A DNA stretch of 64,000 nucleotides from Citrobacter telavivensis (GTDB lineage Bacteria; Pseudomonadota; Gammaproteobacteria; Enterobacterales; Enterobacteriaceae). Made by a program: the position numbers and the translations under genes. The stretch spans positions 3,472,001 through 3,536,000 of the forward strand of contig CP045205.1 in assembly GCA_009363175.1 (NCBI GenBank), in the 5' to 3' direction. This document shows positions 36,446-43,521 of the stretch, piece by piece (position 1 is the first letter of the stretch; the number at the start of each line of letters is the position of its first letter). The notes beneath the pieces were generated by a model, which was given only the letters and a program-made list of their open reading frames with translations, had not been told where the DNA came from and searched no databases.

Positions 36446-36478
36446 TTGCAAGTTTAGATGATAAAGATTATCTTTCTC
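36446..36478 (+). promoter_or_regulatory. RyhB-2 promoter with overlapping Fur box
   Basis: TTGCAA (-35) and TATCTT (-10, 36469-36474) have a 17-base spacer. A sequence at 36460-36478 (GATAAAGATTATCTTTCTC) matches the 19-base Fur consensus at 15 positions and covers the -10. Iron-bound Fur would therefore block transcription, as at ryhB. Confidence 0.82.
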
Positions 36479-36480
36479 AT

Positions 36481-36575
36481 TACTGAATAGTTGAGTAAAT
36501 AACTCAGGTATTTAGTACGACATTGCTCACATTGCTTCCAGTATTTCTTGCCCGCCTTCGTGCGGGCTTTTTTTT
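36481..36575 (+). ncRNA. ryhB-2: RyhB-2 (RfrB/IsrE) iron-responsive small RNA
   Basis: The transcript is about 95 bases by promoter and terminator. Bases 36517-36545 are identical to the 29-base pairing core of E. coli RyhB, including GACATTGCTCACATTGCTTC. The 5' part differs from RyhB and fits the second copy known in Salmonella, which also lies beside yeaQ. It ends with the stem GCCCGC / GCGGGC and T8. It should repress mRNAs for iron-containing proteins with Hfq when iron is scarce. The next gene on the same strand encodes an iron-sulfur molybdoenzyme, a natural candidate target (inference). Confidence 0.93.
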
Positions 36576-36662
36576 GACGCCAGCTCGTCATTTATGTCGA
36601 ATTCACTGTCATTTTTCCTGTCGGCTCTGCCTGGAGTCGCGTCAACGCTGACTTTGCCACTC

Positions 36663-36679
36663 TGGCACGTATTGTGCTT
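36663..36679 (+). promoter_or_regulatory. Sigma-54 promoter of the formate dehydrogenase paralog
   Basis: TGGCACGTATTGTGCTT has GG and GC exactly 12 bases apart and a consensus TGGCACG -24 element. It lies about 98 bases before the chosen ATG. Just upstream (36587-36626) two copies of a GTCATTT...TGTCG pattern occur, reminiscent of FhlA activator sites. E. coli fdhF is also sigma-54/FhlA controlled. Confidence 0.72.
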
Positions 36680-36775
36680 ATCCTCTGCGTCATGACGACA
36701 ACCCGAAGCTTCAGCGGCTCCGCGCTGGCTTCGTCACAATTTGCGCTATTTCAGCTTTTAACAGGTCTGTTATTG

Positions 36776-38923
36776 ATGAAAAAAATCACCAGTGTCTGTC
36801 CCTACTGTGGGGCCGGGTGCAAGCTTAAGCTTGTTGTTGAAAATAACAAAATCATCCGCGCCGAAGCGGCTGAGGGCGTTACCAACCAGAACCAGCTTTG
36901 TCTGAAAGGGTACTATGGCTGGGACTTCCTCAACGATACCCGCCTTCTGACCCCTCGCCTCACCCGTCCGATGATCCGCTACCAAAAAGGCGGCAAATTT
37001 ACCCCGGTCAGTTGGGATGAAGCGATCCGCTATACCGCCCGACGTTTACTGGAAATTCGCGACAGCGAAGGCCCGCGCGCCATTATGACTACCGGTTCCT
37101 CACGCGGCACCGGCAATGAAACCAACTATGTAATGCAGAAATTCGCCCGAGCGGTCCTCAACACCAACAACGTCGACTGCTGCGCCCGCGTGTGTCACGG
37201 ACCTTCAGTGGCCGGACTCCAGGAAACGCTGGGCAATGGCGCGATGAGTAATTCCATCAGCGACATAGAAAACTCCAAATGCCTGCTGATCTTCGGCTAC
37301 AACTGTGCAGACTCTCACCCGATTGTGGCGCGTCGGGTGATCAACGCGCGTCAGAATGGCGCGAAGATTATTGTTTGCGATCCTCGCCGCATAGAAACCG
37401 CCCGCATTGCTGACCAGCATCTGCAGCTGAATAACGGTTGCAATATGGCGCTGGTAAACGCCTTTGGTTACGTCCTCGTTGAAGAACAGCTTTACGATAA
37501 AGAATACGTACACAAGCATACGCAAGGGCTGGATGCCTATTGGCAGACGGTTAAGGACTATTCGCCGGAAGCCGTCGAGCACTTAACCGGCGTTCCGGCC
37601 TCACAGGTGCGTCAGGCGATGCGGACCTTTGCCGCAGCCCCTTCCGCAACCGTAATGTGGGGGATGGGCGTGACGCAGTTTGGTCAGGCCGTCGATGTGG
37701 TACGCGGATTATCGAGCCTTGCGCTGTTGACCGGTAACCTCGGTCGTCCTCACGTGGGTGTCGGCCCGGTTCGAGGACAGAACAACGTCCAGGGAGCCTG
37801 CGATATGGGCGTATTACCTAATCTCTTTCCCGGATATCAGGATGTTACCGATGCGGCCGTCAGAGAGAAATTCGCCAGCGCCTGGGGAATCGACGCCAGC
37901 CGGATGGACGACAAGGTCGGCACACGCATCACCGAAGTTCCGCATCTGGCGCTGGAAGGCAAAATCAAAGCCTACTACATCATGGGGGAAGATCCGCTGC
38001 AAACAGAAGCCGATCTGGGACTGGTGCGCGACGGTTTCGCGGCGCTGGATTTTGTCGTGGTACAGGATATTTTCATGACCAAAACCGCCGAGATGGCGGA
38101 CGTTATTTTACCCGCCACCTCCTGGGGGGAGCACGGCGGCGTATTCACCTGTGCCGATCGGGGCTTCCAGCGCTTTGAAAAGGCCATTGAACCTACCGGT
38201 GACGTGAAGCGCGACTGGGAAATTATCAGCCTGCTTGCCAGCGAAATGGGCTACCCCATGCACTATGAAAACAATCAGCAAATCTGGGATGAGATGCGTG
38301 AGCTGTGCCCGCTGTTCTATGGTGTGACTTACGAAAAGATGGGCGATATGGGACATGTCCAGTGGCCCTGCCCCGACCTTGACCACCCCGGTACGCCATA
38401 TCTGTATGAAAACAGCCGCTTTGACACAAAAGACGGTAAAGGCAAGTTGTTTGCCGCACCGTGGCGCGCCCCTGCGGAAGTCCCTGACGAGGTGTATCCA
38501 CTGGTCTTGTGTACGGTGCGCGAAGTCGGTCACTATTCCTGTCGTTCTATGACCGGTAACTGTGCCGCGCTGCAGGCGCTTGCCGATGAACCCGGCTATG
38601 TGCAAATCAGCTTGCAGGATGCGCAAAAGGCGGGCATTCGCCATCGCGACCTGGTGTGGGTTAGCTCGCGCCGGGGAAAAGTGATCAGTCGGGCGGATGT
38701 CTCCGAACGTATTAATCACGGGGCAGTGTATATGACCTATCAATGGTGGATTGGCGCGTGCAATGAATTAACGCAGGATAATCTCGACCCTATCTCAAAA
38801 ACGCCGGAAACCAAGTATTGTGCGGTTAAGGTCGAGAAGATTGTCGATCAGCAGTGGGCCGAACGCTATGCTGCGCAGACCTACCGTGACATGAAGACGC
38901 GACTTTGCGAGGCGATTGAATAG
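36776..38923 (+). CDS. Formate dehydrogenase H paralog with Cys in place of Sec
   Basis: The 715 residues equal the length of E. coli FdhF, and similarity runs end to end. The N-terminal [4Fe-4S] cluster is CPYCGAGCK plus LCLKGYYGWD. The molybdenum ligand position reads CCARVCHGPSV, where FdhF has selenocysteine, encoded here by TGT. MGEDPLQTEADL, PATSWGEHGGVFT and STRE-like TVREVGHYS segments follow the molybdopterin family. The upstream frame starting at 36674 has no ribosome site, so the FdhF-like MKKITSVCPYC start is used. It stands alone without hydrogenase genes and likely supplies electrons to another partner or to formate-hydrogenlyase. A sigma-54 promoter precedes it. It is not in E. 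coli K-12 at this site. Confidence 0.92.
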   Translation: MKKITSVCPYCGAGCKLKLVVENNKIIRAEAAEGVTNQNQLCLKGYYGWDFLNDTRLLTPRLTRPMIRYQKGGKFTPVSWDEAIRYTARRLLEIRDSEGPRAIMTTGSSRGTGNETNYVMQKFARAVLNTNNVDCCARVCHGPSVAGLQETLGNGAMSNSISDIENSKCLLIFGYNCADSHPIVARRVINARQNGAKIIVCDPRRIETARIADQHLQLNNGCNMALVNAFGYVLVEEQLYDKEYVHKHTQGLDAYWQTVKDYSPEAVEHLTGVPASQVRQAMRTFAAAPSATVMWGMGVTQFGQAVDVVRGLSSLALLTGNLGRPHVGVGPVRGQNNVQGACDMGVLPNLFPGYQDVTDAAVREKFASAWGIDASRMDDKVGTRITEVPHLALEGKIKAYYIMGEDPLQTEADLGLVRDGFAALDFVVVQDIFMTKTAEMADVILPATSWGEHGGVFTCADRGFQRFEKAIEPTGDVKRDWEIISLLASEMGYPMHYENNQQIWDEMRELCPLFYGVTYEKMGDMGHVQWPCPDLDHPGTPYLYENSRFDTKDGKGKLFAAPWRAPAEVPDEVYPLVLCTVREVGHYSCRSMTGNCAALQALADEPGYVQISLQDAQKAGIRHRDLVWVSSRRGKVISRADVSERINHGAVYMTYQWWIGACNELTQDNLDPISKTPETKYCAVKVEKIVDQQWAERYAAQTYRDMKTRLCEAIE

Positions 38924-38954
38924 CGTAACGACATCGCGTAGCGGGTGAAATGAG

Positions 38955-38985
38955 CTCAAACCACCTCCAGTGGAGGTGGTTTGAG
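38955..38985. terminator. 31-base near-perfect palindrome after the formate dehydrogenase gene
   Basis: CTCAAACCACCTCCA and TGGAGGTGGTTTGAG are exact inverted arms around a single G. On the plus strand TTTGATAAT follows, so it most likely terminates the dehydrogenase mRNA and also the convergent small gene on the other strand. Confidence 0.65.
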
Positions 38986-39053
38986 TTTGATAATAAAAAA
39001 GCACCCTCTCTTTATAAGATGATGCTTTCATTAGCGCTGGTTGTCGATGACCG

Positions 39054-39227
39054 CTAGATCAAATTAATTTTGATGTCATAGCTTTCCAACCCAGTCATTT
39101 TCTCTCGCGCCGTAAACTGGATATCAGAGACTTCTTTACCTGTCTTTTTTTTGAGCTCAACTATTTTTTTGGTAATAAAATCAGAAATATCCGCTTCAGT
39201 TTTTCTCTTTAACTCTTCGATTTTCAT
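39054..39227 (-). CDS. Hypothetical 57-residue protein
   Basis: MKIEELKRKTEADISDFITK... is lysine/glutamate rich and helical. AGAGGTG lies 6 bases before the ATG at 39225-39227, which favours this start over a longer upstream frame. No named family recognised. It is the last of four small genes in the cspI direction (cspI, ynfQ-like, 76-residue gene, this gene) and may share stress expression with them. Confidence 0.6.
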   Translation of the reverse strand: MKIEELKRKTEADISDFITKKIVELKKKTGKEVSDIQFTAREKMTGLESYDIKINLI

Positions 39228-39434
39228 TATGCACCTCTTGGTCTGTAACGGCACCGATGCCCCCAGCAGATCCCATGATTCATGTGAAAACTTATACAAC
39301 CACTGATATCTATAAACGATATGCAGTAAAGTTTCAATAATCAAGAGGTTAGTGGATATGGTTTATACCAAACCTGCTCAAGAAGCAAACAACAATCCGC
39401 AGTTTTACTGCCGTTCATAGAGGACTATGAGTCG

Positions 39435-39665
39435 TTATTTAAAGAGCTTTGATGCCGCCGCAATAATTTCTTCCGAAGTGACAGCCCGATCAGAGGCAAC
39501 ATGAACTATTTTATGATCTCCAGTGAGAGACGGGAAACCTGCGGACATGACTTGCAGGTGTGCCTTTTCCCCATTAGGGTACTCACGCATTATTGTAGTA
39601 ATACTCTTCATGACTGATACGACTACTGCCGATTCTGAATTAAAAAATACTATCACTTTTTTCAT
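39435..39665 (-). CDS. Hypothetical 76-residue protein
   Basis: MKKVIVFFNSESAVVVSVMK is followed by a mixed alpha/beta pattern ending IIAAASKLFK. No cysteine motif or membrane span. GGAATAATT precedes the ATG. It lies 72 bases downstream of the ynfQ-like gene on the same strand; a short AT-rich hairpin region AAAGGAGCC separates them. Function unknown. Confidence 0.65.
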   Translation of the reverse strand: MKKVIVFFNSESAVVVSVMKSITTIMREYPNGEKAHLQVMSAGFPSLTGDHKIVHVASDRAVTSEEIIAAASKLFK

Positions 39666-39736
39666 AATTATTCCGTGATGATTCCGTTAATAAGAATAGC
39701 TTAAAAATAAAAAAGGCTCCCAAAGGAGCCTGAATT

Positions 39737-39925
39737 TTATTTTCTGAAATCCAATGGAGACTGACCAGAACGAATGTACATTGCAATATTATCGAATGTT
39801 ATCATTGTAGTTTTGCAAAAAATACATTTCGCGCCGAAAGGATTTCTATCAGTGACATCGAAAGACGATGTTCTGTACTGAGACCCATGGCAACAAGGGC
39901 ATCTGAAGTGAATATTATTAGTAAT
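39737..39925 (-). CDS. ynfQ: YnfQ/YmcF-like zinc-ribbon small protein, probable AUU start
   Basis: The 62-residue product has two CPxC-like knuckles, FRCPCCHGSQYR and AKCIFCKTTM, a zinc ribbon. The frame has no ATG, GTG or TTG between the cspI stop and the first Cys. AAGGAA overlaps the cspI stop and stands 6 bases before ATT at 39923-39925, giving exactly the 62-residue size I recall for the E. coli YnfQ and YmcF proteins found downstream of cspI and cspG. Longer ORFs reach back into cspI in another frame and are not credible. Probably expressed with cspI on cold shock. Confidence 0.8.
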   Translation of the reverse strand: MTNNIHFRCPCCHGSQYRTSSFDVTDRNPFGAKCIFCKTTMITFDNIAMYIRSGQSPLDFRK

Positions 39926-39935
39926 AGCAGTTTCC

Positions 39936-40148
39936 TTAAAGCGCCACGACGTTAACTGCCGAGGGACCTTTTGGACCTTGCTCGATACCGAACTCGACTT
40001 CCTGATTCTCATTCAGCGTCTTAAAATCGTTACTCTGGATAGCAGAGAAATGGACGAATACATCCTTACTACCATCTTTTGGAGTGATAAAACCAAAACC
40101 TTTTTCAGGATTGAACCATTTAACTAAACCAGTCATTTTGTTAGACAT
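39936..40148 (-). CDS. cspI: Cold-shock protein CspI
   Basis: The 70-residue CspA-family RNA chaperone starts MSNKMTGLVKWFNPEKGFGF. RNP1 (KGFGFI) and RNP2 (VFVHF) are intact. The closest remembered relative is E. coli CspI (WFNPEKGFGFITPKDGSKD). An extra MI at the ORF start is ignored since AAGGTAATGATT places the ribosome site before MSNKM. A long AT-rich leader upstream is typical for cold-induced csp mRNAs. Confidence 0.93.
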   Translation of the reverse strand: MSNKMTGLVKWFNPEKGFGFITPKDGSKDVFVHFSAIQSNDFKTLNENQEVEFGIEQGPKGPSAVNVVAL

Positions 40149-40588
40149 AATCATTACCTTTTTGAGTAAGCCCTTGGGCAGAATGGTCCGAAGAAAAATT
40201 ATCAGAGAGGAAAAACCAACAAGGAAGTCTCAACAGGAACAAATAATAAAACTATTCTAGTGACTGCTTCAGATAAATTCATAACAAACCAGAACTCCAT
40301 TAACGCATGATTAACGCGACATAGCAAGGTATAGTTTTGTAAGTCAGTTAACCCGCTACTAACGAACAAAAAAATAATATAAATAGCTTTAACCAGAAAT
40401 TATGCCATGCTGATTCTGACCTTTATCTATCGCCCTAAGTTGTGAGGGATTTTGGCTCATGGAAGAGTCTCATTTTCCCCCTTCGCTTTTCTGTTTTTCA
40501 GCGACAGAACATACTGTTACGTTAATCGACGATATTTTTTGTGACTCTTCTCCCGACAATACACTTTTAGTGTTTCTTCAGGACTCAT
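40149..40588. other. Intergenic region upstream of cspI
   Basis: About 440 bases without a credible gene. The cspI side is expected to be the long 5' leader and promoter of cspI (on the minus strand), with AT content clearly higher than in neighbours. I could not fix its promoter. The rest shows no feature I can support. Confidence 0.5.
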
Positions 40589-41008
40589 ATGTCTTTGACA
40601 AGTCACTCCTGCCATGTCGCGTTCATCAGCGATGACAACCTAACGTTCATGCTTCTGGTGCAATATCTACGAGCATGTCGCGTACAATCCGGCGTTGGCT
40701 ACGGTTGTTTTGCTTGTGACGACAGCGACAAGATCTGCGGTGTGCTTTGCGGCATCAGTCCAGGGCTACGCACCGATGGTCCATAAAAATGGTGTCTGGG
40801 GACTGGCAACTGCGCGGCTTTTTAATGAAGCACCCAGGCAGTTAGCGCAGCAACAAAGCTCGGACAAAATAGGTGGTAACAAGCGTATTGCGTTATATAC
40901 TTTTCGCGCGCGCCACGGCATGAACAACCTGGCCGTTGCTGCAGTTCGTTATCCTAAACGATATGGCTGCGGCATCCTCCGTTTTGGCCATGCGAAAAGG
41001 AGTGAGTA
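40589..41008 (+). other. Region with unrecognised overlapping ORFs
   Basis: Two overlapping frames are open (65 codons from 40589 and 104 codons from 40695). The second reads VVLLVTTATRSAVCFAASVQGYAPM, a possible signal-like start, but its beginning lies inside the first frame. The composition and lack of a ribosome site at either start suggest a decayed gene with a frameshift, or no gene. The second ends in the ribosome site of the Nudix gene. No family recognised. Confidence 0.3.
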
Positions 41009-41458
41009 ATGGACTATGTACAGCAGATGCGCAGCATGATTGGTCATCGTTTACTTTTACTGGCGGGTTCTAATGTCGTTCTGACAGACCAAAATCAGCG
41101 TATCCTCCTGCAACATCGACGGGACGGAACATGGGGCCTGCCCGGTGGGCTTCTTGAACCGGGTGAGTCTTTGGAAGAAACAGCCATACGTGAAGTTAAG
41201 GAAGAAACAAATCTTGATGTCCACAACCTGACTTTATTGGGCGTTTTTTCCGGTCCGGAATATACATTTACACTTCACAACCAGGACAAAATCAACGTCG
41301 TTACATCCCTTTTCTGGTCTGGTGACTGGAGTGGAGAAATAGTGAATGACCCCGAAGAAGGGCTGGAGCTTGCTTTTTTTTCTCCGAATGATTTACCTAA
41401 CAATATGGACAAAGAATATCAGGTTTATATAAGCCATTATCTGGCATGGTTAAAATGA
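41009..41458 (+). CDS. Nudix hydrolase
   Basis: The 149-residue protein has a full Nudix box, GGLLEPGESLEETAIREVKEETNL near residues 46-70, with the REVxEE metal ligands. The N-terminal RLLLLAGSNVVLTDQ and HRRDGTWGLPGG are typical for broad nucleoside-diphosphate pyrophosphatases. The substrate is unknown. AAAAGGAG stands 7 bases before the ATG. It lies in the variable segment near the icd duplication. Codon use is less host-like than in the core genes, suggesting acquisition. Confidence 0.87.
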   Translation: MDYVQQMRSMIGHRLLLLAGSNVVLTDQNQRILLQHRRDGTWGLPGGLLEPGESLEETAIREVKEETNLDVHNLTLLGVFSGPEYTFTLHNQDKINVVTSLFWSGDWSGEIVNDPEEGLELAFFSPNDLPNNMDKEYQVYISHYLAWLK

Positions 41459-41568
41459 ACCAGCCGAATGTGTGATAGCTCATGCCTGCATAGACTGTAA
41501 CTGTATTTCCCGTTCACTTACCCGTCGTAACAGTTGCGGCACGACAGGGACGAGATATGCAGCGCCGA

Positions 41569-41668
41569 AGACGTTCGAAGTCATCGGTCGCGGTCTTCGC
41601 GGCGATCGCGCCTTCCATACCTTTAACGATCAGGTCCGCGGCTTCGAACCACTGCATGTGGCCCAGCA
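41569..41668 (-). repeat. Partial duplication of the icd 3' region
   Basis: These 100 bases match 43586-43685 (near the 3' end of icd) in the same orientation with 7 mismatches. Four of these are synonymous in icd and three change residues. The copy stops short of the icd stop codon. It lies about 1.9 kb beyond icd in the direction in which icd-integrating phages insert. It is not a functional gene. Confidence 0.85.
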
Positions 41669-41961
41669 GTGCATAGAGAAAATTTGTTCAACACTATGAT
41701 AAATATCAACTTATTCAACTTTCAGCCTGTAAAAAGGCTCAATCACTCATGACGCAGCACCTTGATTAACAAAATTATATTTGTCGTTTTGGGAAAGTTT
41801 TCTGCTCTGTTTTGAAGCAACTTAGTTTTCTTTTGGTTAGTACTTTGTGGTGTGAATTAGACTAACCTGCCTCGAATAAACATCAGGACTCGGGGCCAGT
41901 TATGAGCGAATAGCGAACATAGTTTCGTCGATACTGCCGGCTTTTATTGCGTGTCAGTGGC

Positions 41962-42438
41962 TCAACCCGTAATAGATTTACTCATATTGATACCCGTCAC
42001 TCCGAATCCGCTGGTTTCATAGACATGCCGGGCGCGAGCATTATCACCTGCAACACGCAATCTGATCTCTTTAAAACCTTTCGCCAGCAGATACTCTTCG
42101 AAAGCACGTAGAGATTGTTTGCCAAGTCCCAATCCCTGACAGGAGTTGAAAATATGAAAATCGTAGATAAAAACAGTGCGCTTAGTCGAGTCTGGTTTGT
42201 ACCAGAGATAACCTACATGATTGTTAGTATTGTCCGAATGAGCAACAATACACATTAATACTTGCCCATGTGTATTAATTCCATCGGGAAGCATTTCCGC
42301 TATTTCCTGCTTCGCTCTGGCAAGAGAATCACGAGGGGAGACCATGTAGTTTGATTCGATCTCATATGCATAATCATTAACGAAATATTCGAGATAAGCA
42401 GGATACTCATCTTTTGTCATCGCTCGAAAAGAAATCAT
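41962..42438 (-). CDS. GNAT-family N-acetyltransferase
   Basis: The 158-residue protein has the acetyl-CoA-binding motif A region in FHIFNSCQGLGLGKQSLRAF and motif B in NARARHVYETSGFGV, typical GNAT features. The acceptor is unknown; ARHVYETSGF relatives often acetylate small molecules or ribosomal protein N-termini. It sits alone in the variable segment between the icd fragment and icd. A weak GATTCC site precedes the ATG. Confidence 0.85.
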   Translation of the reverse strand: MISFRAMTKDEYPAYLEYFVNDYAYEIESNYMVSPRDSLARAKQEIAEMLPDGINTHGQVLMCIVAHSDNTNNHVGYLWYKPDSTKRTVFIYDFHIFNSCQGLGLGKQSLRAFEEYLLAKGFKEIRLRVAGDNARARHVYETSGFGVTGINMSKSITG

Positions 42439-42550
42439 ATCGGAATCCTCAACCTTATCATGCTGAAAAATATGAATATATTAATAACAACGCAGATCTC
42501 TATCGTCAATCATGTTCACGTCTAAATATGCGTTCAGGCCAGGTGATTAG

Positions 42551-42751
42551 CATAAGATAGCTAAACAACGCGCCGTTCAGGCTGCGGATATCCTGGTGAC
42601 ATCGGTAAAAGTAGTAAACGGGCCTGTTCTGCTTATGGGTCATTGGGTGATGAATCGACTGATTGCAAAGGAACTCGTATCGATGGGCTGGAAAGAGTAT
42701 CGTCGACAGGGCAACGGTTACTGGAACGCTGTTATCTACAGCTTACTGTAA
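42551..42751 (+). pseudogene. C-terminal relic of a histidine-phosphatase-family gene
   Basis: An open frame without a start codon reads KQRAVQAADILVTS..., then GPVLLMGHWVMNRLIAKELV, then GNGYWNAVIYSLL and a stop. The second His region of phosphoglycerate-mutase-like phosphatases (usually GHG) is seen, with GHW here. About the last third of the protein remains, and the N-terminal RHG motif is missing. A stop codon directly precedes the frame. It supports decay in this segment. Confidence 0.65.
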
Positions 42752-42883
42752 GTAAAAATCTTGATTAAACATTCAATATATCCAACCTCTTGAGTCTACC
42801 AGGCCCGCTTCTGGCTCTGACCAGCCCTTCAGGCTGGAATTACACGTAAAGAGCCTTGTACCATTTTTAATGAAGGAGTTCGC

Positions 42884-43183
42884 ATGCTAAAGGTCATCGC
42901 CGAAGATTTTATCAAACTTGAGTGTGTCGAAACCGTTCTCCCTTTCTACCGCGAACTCATCGCCGCAACAAAGAAAGAGCCCTTGTGTATTGCTTATGAT
43001 TTGTACCAGGATGAAAAGGATCCGGGGCATTTTATTTTCATTGAAGAGTGGCCTGACCGGGCAGCACTCGATGCACACTGCGCCAGCGAGCATTTCACTC
43101 GGCTTGTTCCTTTGATTGATCAATACGCGCGTAAAGCGGCGCAGTACATTCTGATGGATGGTCGGGTGGAACCAGAGAGATAA
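42884..43183 (+). CDS. Antibiotic-biosynthesis-monooxygenase (ABM) fold protein
   Basis: The 99-residue protein has the dimeric alpha/beta ABM layout. MLKVIAEDFIKLECVE is strand 1, YDLYQDEKDPGHFIFIEEWPD is the strand pair with the conserved E-x-W, and LDAHCASEHFTRLVP is the typical helix. Related YgiN-type proteins are quinol monooxygenases. AAGGAG lies 6 bases before the ATG. Single gene in the variable segment; the role is unknown. Confidence 0.85.
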   Translation: MLKVIAEDFIKLECVETVLPFYRELIAATKKEPLCIAYDLYQDEKDPGHFIFIEEWPDRAALDAHCASEHFTRLVPLIDQYARKAAQYILMDGRVEPER

Positions 43184-43470
43184 CGTTCGATTCTGGCATG
43201 AAGTGGACTAACCCAGAGTCGAAGCCAATTCTACGCAAGACCTAAAATAATCCTCTATCCATTTAACGATTTTCCAGCTCAAGATAATCCGCATTGCTGA
43301 TCGAGTCCGCGCCCCCAAAATCCAATAACCCGTCGAAGTCTCCATTCGTGGGATGAGTAATCTTCTCCCTGAAAAAAGTGCATGAAACTAAAACGGGTCT
43401 ATTTACACGCTGACCTAACGCTTATCGGCTGAAAGCAAAACTATTTTGGGGCAGAACGTTAAAAGGGGTA
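43184..43470. other. Intergenic, no gene seen
   Basis: Nearly 290 bases between the ABM gene and the icd terminator show no open frame with a ribosome site, no tRNA, and no recognisable repeat. Possibly relic DNA of the same insertion that left the icd fragment. Confidence 0.5.
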
Positions 43471-43500
43471 AAAAAAACGGGAACCCATCGGCTCCCGTTC
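43471..43500 (-). terminator. Intrinsic terminator of icd
   Basis: Read on the minus strand, AACGGGAGCC pairs imperfectly with GGGTTCCCGTT around GAT, followed by T8. It begins 22 bases after the icd stop. Confidence 0.82.
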
Positions 43501-43521
43501 TTGTTTAACCCAGATACTGGA

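Noticed and set aside
36674..36775. N-terminal extension of the formate dehydrogenase paralog
   Set aside because: It would start at or before the predicted sigma-54 transcription start, and FdhF homologs begin MKK-CPYC.
41472..41699. 75-codon plus-strand ORF over the icd fragment
   Set aside because: It is the antisense of a partial icd copy, not a gene.
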